Assembly: GCF_905475395.1 (NCBI RefSeq)
Contig: NC_058339.1
Span: 92,948,520 to 93,012,519, forward strand
Reading direction: 5' to 3'
Length of the DNA stretch: 64,000 nucleotides
Source: Chrysoperla carnea
Taxonomy: Eukaryota; Arthropoda; Insecta; Neuroptera; Chrysopidae
This document shows positions 21,422 through 31,100 of the stretch, piece by piece. The position numbers and the translations under genes are program-made. Positions within the stretch are counted from its first letter, which is position 1. Each line of letters starts with the position of its first letter. The notes beneath the pieces were generated by a model, which was not told the origin of the DNA, did no database searches, and worked only from the letters and a program-made list of their open reading frames with translations.

Positions 21422-22517
21422 ATTCTAGGTCGAAATGAGCACGATTTAGATTTTGGAAAAAACGGTATACCGAAAAAACTTATAAGCAGTTATAAAAACA
21501 CGAAATATTTATAATTGCAGTCACAAATTTTATTTATTCTGACTTAAGTTTTAGCCTTTTTAAAGGACCTGTAAGTTAATTTTAAATGAAAAAACCTTTG
21601 AGCAGTTATTTTCTTTTATTAAATATTCAATTTTTCGACTTAAATAATATATAAAGCTAATATTTCATTAAAGTTTAATAATTTGTGTGTATTTATTTTA
21701 GGTTAATGTATTCCCATCCACATGGATTGTATACAGGGTTGCCAGCTCCAAAGAATAATAATAACCTAACGGATAGAATGTAAACTACAATCTATAATTT
21801 TTATGAAAACCGGCCTATTTCGGGTATTTTTTTCAGCTAGCCTTTCACTCAAAGCCAGCGTAAAGCGTCACCATGAAGTTACATCGTTTAAATTTGACGC
21901 TGCATATAGTTCTATTTTTTTGCAGCCAGATGAAATCCGAATTCGTCGCTCAAAGCCATTGTCAGGTGTCAACATGAAATTACATCTTTATAAACTCGAA
22001 ATAACTTTTAATTTGATGTAAAAGTCAGAGTAATTCCCAAATTTCGGACTCTTTCAGAAGAGTTATTCAGAGTTAATTAAACTAACTAAAAGAGTTACTA
22101 AGAAGACTTACGGAATACTTTTTTTTAATAAAAATTTGTGAGGCTGTAAAAAGAAGTACCTAGAAATAATAATAGATATCTATTTTTTGCTGATATTTAG
22201 GGAATTTATCTTCATGTAGGGAGTCAGGAGGACGTTATATGATTTTGAGAGTCTCCCCAAAACCCGTAAGAACTTGTATCTAATTACTCCGTCTTGCAGG
22301 CCTGCTTTAAAGTGACTTGTAAAAGGGTTTCAATTTAAATCAGTACAAATTTTTCTTAACATCAATAGAGTTTTTCTTAACATAAATACCCAATAGTTGT
22401 ATTATTTTTAAAGCTTGCGTGTTTTTAAACCAGAGAGCAGCACTAACATCGATCTGATGTTACTTATGTCAAATAAATAATAACATGCCGGGTTAAAGTT
22501 AACCTAAACATCTAAAA
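21422..22517. promoter_or_regulatory. Divergent interval between LYAR and LSm2
   Basis: About 1.1 kb between the two starts. Two units of a ~125-bp repeat occupy 21835-21990. Sequence next to each start is AT-rich and without a clear TATA box. Nothing else is recognised. Confidence 0.4.
21835..21995 (+). repeat. ~125-bp tandem family, copies upstream of LSm2
   Basis: Two units share CGCTCAAAGCCA, then GCGTCACCATGAAGTTACATC or GTGTCAACATGAAATTACATC, with TTTGACGCTGCATATAGTTC between. The same family stands downstream of LSm2 at about 23595-23790. Confidence 0.7.
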
Positions 22518-23206
22518 ATGGTATTGTATAATTAATAATATTTCATTAAATGATTAATGTTTAATTGTTTTTTTATTTTTATTTGTCTGCAGTTGTTTTA
22601 TTCGTTTTTCAAGTCGTTAGTTGGGAAAGATGTTGTAGTTGAATTGAAAAATGATTTAAGGTTTGTAAGAAGTTCTTGATATGATTCAAATTCGTTTTTA
22701 ATATAAATTATTTTGTTATTTTTAGTATTTGTGGTACTTTACATTCCGTTGATCAATATTTAAACATCAAGTTGACGGACATCAGTGTTACAGATCCTGA
22801 TAAATATCCTCATATGGTAAAGTATATCATGTTACAAGTGAAATTTACAAAATTTAAAAAACCCCCGACAAATTTTTCGACGCTAACCCCTCTTTTTGGG
22901 CGGTATATCGGGTGGCATCGAATAAAATAAAAATTCTAGCTGATTTAAGAGTGTACCGGAGAGGTCGGCTTTTTCTCATAAAGTATTTATACCTTAATAA
23001 ACAACTGTGGAAAATTTCAAAGATGCATTAATTTTTTCCTTTTAAATATTTAGTTTAATTGTACTATTCGTCTATTTCAGTTGTCCGTGAAGAATTGTTT
23101 TATTCGTGGATCGGTTGTCCGATATGTTCAGTTGCCTGGTGATGAGGTTGATACTCAGCTATTACAGGATGCCGCTAGAAAAGAAGCTACGGTGGCAACA
23201 AGATAA
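22518..23206 (+). CDS. LSM2: U6 snRNA-associated Sm-like protein LSm2
   Basis: Four coding exons: 22518-22520 (ATG alone), 22593-22660, 22726-22816, 23081-23206 (TAA). They join to 95 aa, the usual LSm2 length. LSm2 is part of the LSm2-8 ring that holds the U6 snRNA 3' end in the nucleus and of the LSm1-7 ring in mRNA decay in the cytoplasm. Residues follow the family nearly word for word: LFYSFFKSLVGKDVVVELKN, Sm1 with GTLHSVDQYLNIKL, DPDKYPHM, Sm2 with NCFIRGSVVRYVQLP, and the tail DTQLLQDAARKEA. The first exon carries only the start codon, directly followed by a GTATTG donor, so the gene is easily missed by simple ORF search. Confidence 0.97.
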
Positions 23207-23272
23207 ATAATCTTTGGAATTAAGTGTTTATTGGAATTATGTGCTGAATTAAAGTGTTTTTATTGTAATCTA

Positions 23273-23394
23273 TTTGTACCGAATGAAAGTCCTTTTATTT
23301 TGAATGAATGTAATCATGTAACAATCAATTAAATTTGTACCGAATGAAAGTCCTTTTATTTTGAATGAATGTAATCATGTAACAATCAATTAAA
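23273..23394 (+). repeat. Perfect tandem duplication, 61-bp period, in LSm2 3' flank
   Basis: TTGTACCGAATGAAAGTCC through AACAATCAATTAAA is present twice back to back with no differences seen. A very recent duplication; an assembly artefact is possible. Confidence 0.9.
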
Positions 23395-23594
23395 ATTTAT
23401 AAATAATCAAAAATTGCTGTTTTTTCTTTATTATGTTTGCGATTTTAATATCAAATGTAAGTTGTAATTTTCTCGGTCATTTCACAAAGCTCTCATGTCA
23501 CGTTTTTTCCTAAAAATGATTAACCATGGGTCTTATTAAAAATGAGGTTATGGATTAACAAACTTTTTTTCTTTTTTGTCCCTCCTTTTTACAA

Positions 23595-23790
23595 TTTGAC
23601 GCTGGACATAGTTCTATTTCAGCTAGGTGGATTCCTTATTTGACGCTCAAAGCCAGCATCAAGCGTCATTATGAAGTTACATCTTTTAAATTTGACGTTG
23701 CACGTAGTTCTATTTTGTTCAACTAGGTGAAATTATAATTTGCCGCTCAAAGCCAGCAACATGAAATTATATCTTTAATCTAAAGTTTTA
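23595..23790 (+). repeat. ~125-bp tandem family, copies downstream of LSm2
   Basis: Repeats TTTGACGCTG, CATAGTTCTATTT, CGCTCAAAGCCAGCA and ATGAAGTTACATCTTTTAAAT, in the same direction as the copies at 21835-21995. Confidence 0.7.
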
Positions 23791-23805
23791 AGGATTAAAA
23801 TAGGG

Positions 23806-24040
23806 AGCAACGTTGCCAACTCTACCAACTTTTAGGTAGATCTACTAACTGCGAGTGTCTTTAGAATAGAAATTTGGTAGATCTACCAACTTTTGAGTAT
23901 ATACATATAAAGATATTAAGTATATATAAAGGTAGATCTTAAGATTAGATCAACCAACTTTTAAGCAAAATTTGCAGAAAACTACCAACCTTTTAAATCA
24001 TATCTACTACCCAAACAGATTTTGATTTGGCAACGCTGAT
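23806..24040. repeat. Foldback element with GTTGCCAAC / TTGGCAACG ends
   Basis: Left end AGCAACGTTGCCAAC, right end TTTGGCAACGCTGAT. Inside, CTACCAACTTT / AGATCTACCAA words recur several times on both strands. A MITE-like element of ~235 bp. Confidence 0.65.
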
Positions 24041-24353
24041 AGGGAGTGAAATAAAGACGAATAGAATATGGTATGTTTTTATAATAATATTGTACTCTTT
24101 ACTTAAAATATACATAATAAAATCTATATACTATATTTTCATTTATTTATAGGTTTAATTTTAAAATTAATATTAATGCATCACAATCATTTATAATTCG
24201 ACTTATTTTCAGTTATTTACTTCAAATAAATAATATTTTTATTTTACAATTTTATACAAAATAATAAATAATTAATATTTATTATTTTATTTAATTAAAT
24301 AAAAAAACAAATAATACAATGTAATTTGGTACTGGAATTCATGACTATCACTA

Positions 24354-24598
24354 GCAGAGTTGCCAACTTTCAACTCTCAAGCCCACTAATCACTAAAAAA
24401 TCACTAGATAGCAGTGTTACTTGAATATTTTTCGTTGTTTTACCACAAAACTTTTAATAATTAGCATAAATAATATAAAAATATGAAATTATTTGTCCAT
24501 TAAACAAATTTTTGAATTGGAAAAAATGCTTTCCCTTCTAAAGGTAGAGTAAAATTACTAGTTTTAGTTGTAAAACTACTGAGTTGGCAACACTGGCG
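24354..24598. repeat. Second foldback element with GTTGCCAAC / GTTGGCAAC ends
   Basis: Left end GCAGAGTTGCCAAC, right end GAGTTGGCAACACTGGC, ~245 bp. Terminal words match the element at 23806-24040, so the two belong to one family. Confidence 0.65.
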
Positions 24599-25149
24599 GT
24601 AATAATATTACACGAATAATAATTATGTACCACATCTATAAACACAAAAATTTGCGCTAATTACAAGTAAATAGATGGACACTTACATATAAAAAATAAA
24701 TAAAAAGAAAACATCATAATCTAGTTAGCGTCAAATATTAATATTAAAACAAAATGATATATCAAAAAATTGTTCCTGAAATGTCCGTCCCTTCAGAATA
24801 TATAATTGCTCTAGTTTAAGTCTGTTAACTCTCTATATAAAATGCATTAGGGACATATGTTCCCTTATTGATGTTCGTATTAGTTCCCAAAACTGCTACA
24901 TAGCAACGCCACCAGTATCGAATCCAAACCACTGGTCGATAATTTATTTATTAATAATTAATTTTTATTTCAACAAATATTATTATCAATTAATTAAAAT
25001 TATTAATTAATTTAATGAAAATTTAAATAGAATTTATACAAAATGACTGATGAAGCATTTCAGGAGCAATTTTTTTTATATATAATATTTTTCAAAGTAT
25101 TAATATTTAGCGCTACCTAATTTATGCTAAATAAAACATATAAAACAGT

Positions 25150-28100
25150 TCATTGTTCTGTACTAAAATAAGAATTTTGCATTAAATATAATTTATCTAT
25201 AGGATTTGCTATTGACCCCGGTGGCAAGGAATCATGACCACTAGAATGTGACGTTTGTAAATCTAAATTTTGTAATGATAATGTGTCTGATGTACCATCG
25301 TCTAAATGATCGAAATTCGTGCTATCATCTAAAGATATATCGGAGCTACAAAAACTGTCACCAGAATTTGCTGGATAATTATCTGAAACAAAAAAAAATA
25401 TTAATAGCTTTTTGTCAAAAATTTTTTCTCAAAAGTTCTGATCTTTGATAAGTATGCCAAATTTTAAGTTAATTCGATGTTTTGAAGGGAGTCAAAATCA
25501 TGTTCGAAAATTCCGTTACATACTTACATACTAACATACTGACATAAAAAAAAGCTAATAAAAAGAGGGTTTATATATTTACCATCTTTATCTTTATCAC
25601 TGGATGACTTTGTATCGGTCTCTTGTTTTGCTTTTCGTTGTATCTTTTTCATTTTTGCCCTTTGATTTTGGAACCATACTTGTACAACACGAACACTTAA
25701 ACCAGTTTCCTTTGCTAAAGCTTCTCTCACTTTTCGACATGGTTTTGGACTGACTTCAAATGATGCTTTAAATTGTCTTCGTTGTGCTGACGTTAGAATG
25801 GTACGAGGTCGTTTTGGACCACGTCTACCATCTCGGGGTCGAAGGCCATCATCCAATAAATCATCTTCTGGTGTGTTTGCTTGTTGTAATAAATACATTT
25901 CTTTTTCGAAGTCTTGCCGACAAAATAATTGACCAGCCCGTAAAACAAATTGTTCGCCTTTTTGTAACGGTTGACAACAGACCACACATACAAAACATGG
26001 TAAATGGTAGACATGCTGTTGTGCTCGCATTACCATTTCGTGTGCTAATAGTCTGTCTCCACATCGGGAACATTTTACACCAAAAATTCTGTAAATAAAG
26101 ATGAAGAAATCAATGATTTTTCATGTTGCACCATTCTCTCTATCATCCAAAAAACGAGATGAATTTTTTTGGGGTACACACTTTGCGACCATGGGGGGTG
26201 GGTTCTTAATGTTATCAAAAAAAAAAAATCAAAACAGTTGTACAAAAATTTGACCCAAAACGATCTTTTTGATGGGTTTTTTGGGCAAACTATTAATAAT
26301 TCTGATATCCGCAAATGATAATTCTGCAATTACTACCAATCATATCCCGACTTGAGGGAGTTCCTTTTTGTCGCAAACCCCCTCCATTGTCAGCGGCGTT
26401 CCATCAATTTTCAAAGCCAAACAGGTATAGGCTCGTTTCTATTATTAATACGAATTCGAAAAACGGGCTATTAGTCATAATAGATTAAAATGGTACACCC
26501 TGTATATAAAATTGGTGAAAACAGCTCTAATTCGACGAAAAAACACATTTTCCAGCAAGAAAGCGATGTAGATTTGAATGTATTGAAAGCATTGAAAAGA
26601 ATAGTACAGTTTAGTTCCCTTCAATAACTTCAGCAGAATCATATTCATTTTATTTTTTATATTTAAAATGTAAATAAAAAAATTTTCACAAGAAATAATT
26701 TTATCATAAGTGAGTTGCATGCATTGTGAAAAACATATTAAGTAGAAAATAAGTATATCGTAAAGAAAGAAAATTCATTTTATATACAAGTGAATGAAAA
26801 TAAAGATCACACCTGAATGTATGCAATAAAAGGTTCTGTACTTTTAAGTTTATAATAAAGTCTCTATTTAAGATTAAATTTTAGTTGACTTCGAGATGAG
26901 ACATAGTTATTGAAATAAATACCATGATACTCGAAATAAAATTGTATATTGAAATGGCTCGGCTGTCACGTGACTAGTCAATTAGACAATTTGTGTAACG
27001 TAAATGTAAGAAAATGCACAAAATATATCGTAAACTAGGCAATTTGTATGACGTAAATGTATAAGAAAATATCGTAAACTAGGCAATTTGTATGACGTAA
27101 ATGTAAAAATATCGTAAACTAGGCAATTTGTATGACGTAAATGTAAAAATATCGTAAACTAGGCAATTTGTATGACGTAAATGTAAAAATGCTTAAAAAT
27201 ATCGAAAAAGTGTCAAAAATCAAAGTTTTTTTTATGTTTTGTTTTTTGAAAGCACCGATATTGTTTTTTTATAGTATTCGTTGTAGTGTTAACAGATTTA
27301 CTGAAGTAATTCACTACTATTTAGAGTACTTTACAATACTTTTTCTCTTTTAAAGATTTCGTGTTCTCTTTTATATCGTTAGAATAAGTTACTGCATCCT
27401 GAACAAAAGTATTATAGGTAGATATAGATATAGATAGAATGATGAAAAGATTTAATTTTAAAAAAGGTATACAATAATAAATAAAATCATATAAAGCATC
27501 ATATCATCTCAGTTTGATGCTTTTTAGCTTTATCTTTCTTATATATTATTACTCTACCAAGTTTTATTCTGTCCTATCCTTATCTCGTTTATTCCGTTAT
27601 CAAATTCCATGATTCACCCTTCATTTTCATGTGCTTATTATGTCTAGGTTTGACGAAAAATATACTCACGGTCTTAAAATGTACCGCTTAGGAAAAAAAC
27701 ACGCTAGACAAATAATTTGAACGAATAAATACCATAAATTTAAATAATAAGTGTATTAGGCAAACATATTAGGTTTTACAGATGCTTCCTAATACTTTAG
27801 ACATATAATTATTACATTTAATACATGTTCTCCTAATATTAATTTACGGACTTTTGACTTTTTTCAACACTGTGCTACGGAATTTGTTGTTTGTTCTTTT
27901 TAGCCACGAACTACGGTAACTACGGTTGCGGAATTCCGTACGGGTCCAGCTAGTTATTGTTATTATGTGATGTAGCTACGATATTGCTACTATTGTAACA
28001 CAATACAACAATAGTATCGTAGGGTTCTATTCTGTGTTCATTTTCATCTGAATCTGTGTTACGGATTCTTTTATTCAATAAAATTTAATTGGGACAATCA

Positions 28101-31100
28101 AAAATTTATAAATATTCTCTCTACAATATCTCGAATTAAATTTCGATTTTTGCCCCAATTTTGAAAAATCAATTTTTGTAATATACAGAGTGGACCATTT
28201 AAAAAATAACTTGCAACAAAAGTTGCAGAATTTGATGGGGGACATCATGTTCTGACATCAGATGGAATCTAGTTTCGGATGGTTTTAATAAATAAATAAA
28301 TGCAGATACAAACCTATCATAGTCTGTTTTACAATATAATTTAGTATTTCGTGTGTAACAGGAATGTGCCAGTAATACTCCACAAACACAACATGCCAGA
28401 CAATGTTCATGCCAACTTGCATCTGCCACTCGCATTAAATATCTGTCATGTATCTTTTGGCCACAGCCTTCACACATTTCATATGTTTTTGGATGGTGCT
28501 GTTGTACTTCACATTTTACTCCATTTGAATTGTTTGTTGATAAATTTTCTGTAAAAAAAATTAGAAAAATACTTTATATTGTCTCTCTTTTAATTAATCG
28601 ACTGTTAATCAGTTAGATGTGCGTTTGTTTGTCCTAGCAATGATGGATCCGCGGACAAAGGATTGATCCTCAGACTATACTAATAATAAAAAAAAGAGGG
28701 GTATCGCAAGTATGTCCCTAGCACCTAGACCAAGAGTCCTCTGTGCCCTCCTTCAAAACAAGCTGTCACCCGAAGACGAGACGTCTTCGCGTAGGAAGCG
28801 CTTTTAAAATCCGAAGAAGCTAAAGGATTTTGGACTGACACTACGTAAAAAGAAGTCGCTTGTGAGAGTGTTTTTAAACTTTGAATATCTTCCACTAAGC
28901 AGAATTTATTATTTTAAATTTAAACATCCTAAACCGTGGAAAAATATGAGTTACAAACAATTTCGGCTCGAAACAAAGTGCAATCTTCGAAAAACATTAA
29001 ATTTTGGAAGTAATCTAACTTTAAAATGTCGTGGGTCTGCCTGTAAACGTTAGGTGATTTTATATTTAAACAGCATCCTTAAAAAGTATTCCAGAAAAAA
29101 GTTTCTCGTTAAGTGAAAAGGGAAAACAAAATTACATCTCGAATCGAGGTGCCATTTTCGAAAAACATGTAATTTTGAAGATATGTTTTCAACTTTAATA
29201 AAATTTAAAACAAACCGGTAAGGGAGTTTTCATCTTGCTCGATTAGTTGTTTAAACCGTTATGAAGTTTCATTATTTATGTAATATAAATGTATGTACAA
29301 CTTTAACTGTTTCTAACTCAAACAATGTTTGTAAAAGGACTATTTATAAACAGATTTGTTTAGTTTTGCGAGACGAGTATTTTCTTATATTATAACGACG
29401 ATCACTATCAAACATTCGATAATACAAGAATCAAAAATATCATTCAGTATCCAATGTCTTCAGTTCAAACAAAAAAATATTGGAAATTTATTATTAAAAA
29501 GCTATAGGCTCATGCATGGTTATATACAGAATTATGCATAATTTTCCAAGGACTGGAATCGTAAATTAGTAGAATGTATATGGCAAGAGAATCGCAAAAC
29601 TTAGAGGATATAAATTAATAATAGAGTTTTGGAATTGGGGCATTTTAATCTATTATAGCTGATAGCTATAGTTTCAAAAAATAACTTTAAAAAAAGCTGC
29701 TGATTTTGATGGGGAGCATCATATTCAGACATCAGATTGAATTTAGTTCCATGGGTTACTTTAATAGCCAATTTAGATCATAAAAGGTAAGAGTATATAA
29801 TAACACTCTTTAAATTCGAAAGTTGATCCTAATAAAAAAACTTTTTTATTTAAAACATTTTTTTGAAAAACGTTAATTTTCGAAGGGAATGCGTCTTAAA
29901 ATTATGCCATTATTACATTTAATCGAAAGAAAATACGCTAACTACAGCAAAATGTTTTAGCCAAAAGTTGCAAAATTTAATAGAGGGCATTCGCCCGCCA
30001 GAAATTCTAGCTTCAAGGTCATTTGATCTTCAAATGAGATCTCGAAAATTTATCTACACTTAAAAGTTCTTAACACTTGGTGAATGTCTATTATTGTCTC
30101 CATAACTTTTGCCTAAAAAATTTTTCTAAAGCTAGCATTTGTTTCGATTAAATGCAATAATGTCATAGTTTTAACTCACATTTCCTCCGAAAGTTAACCA
30201 TTTTCGAAAAAATTTTATTTTTTTATTATTTCTAATTTAAAGTGTTTTTCTATCTCCGTTTTAAGATCTAAATTGATTTTATTTAGCATATACATGTACC
30301 GTTAATTTTTCAATAGGTTTCATTTAATATAATATGGTAGATAAATACAAAACTTGATGGTTGAATATTGTGCATTAGTGCGGAAATCTTCCACATCATA
30401 GCAAAGACAAGAGGTTTTCAACTTGAACAAGGCGATGAGATGGGTTTTATCCATTCATTTAATGAGTAGGTACCATCATATTCTATTCTAATATGTGTAT
30501 ATGTTGTGTGTAAGTGTAGCTTTTCTAATGAGAAACCTCAATATAATGACCGCGAGATTCAAATATTCATTAGATATGCAAAGATGTAGAAGGATTAATG
30601 GGAAAACGTTTTCTCTCATGTTGATTTTATAATGCATAGATTATGTTTTCATACCAATAATACTAACACTAGTCAAATGACTAGAAAACTTGTGTATATA
30701 CAGGGTGAACCATTATAATCTATCATGGCTACTAAATCGACCCATACGGAATTCTGCATTGCGGCCCATATGGATAAAAACAAGCTAGGGAAATAATATA
30801 CATATATTAAGTGATAATTTACTTTATTTTTATTTATAGGCAATTTTATTACAGATATGTTGTACAAATTACATACAAAACTAAATTAAATTTTGACATT
30901 ATTTCTTTAGCTTGTTTTTTTTTCTAAGCGGTACATTTTTAGACGACAAGTCAATTTTTCTTCATTAGCTAGCACGATATATGCTTTAAAATGAGGAGTA
31001 AATCGTGGAATTTGATAAGGGAATAAGAAAGCTCGTTTTGTAATTAACCAATCAAAAAATAACTTTAACAAAAGTTGCAGAGTTTGATAAGGGACATCAT

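Larger units (their letters stand above)
23207..25149. other. Intergenic between LSm2 and Lmx1 3' ends
   Basis: Contains a perfect 61-bp duplication (23273-23394), the LSm2-flanking repeat family (23595-23790) and two foldback elements (23806-24040 and 24354-24598). The remainder, 24600-25149, is AT-rich and carries the probable Lmx1 3' UTR; no gene is seen. Confidence 0.6.
26089..28313. other. Lmx1 intron 2
   Basis: Holds a fragment with TTAAAATGGTACACCCTGTAT near 26486 (an 'ACAGGGTG' family end), the 40-bp tandem array around 26980-27190, a CCTAAGCGGTACATTTTAA-type fragment (inverted, ~27675), and the start of an F1 fragment at 28180. The other sequence is AT-rich without visible exons. 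Confidence 0.55.

Noticed and set aside
26980-27190. CRISPR-like array
   Set aside because: Units are contiguous without spacers and the genome is animal; it is a tandem repeat.
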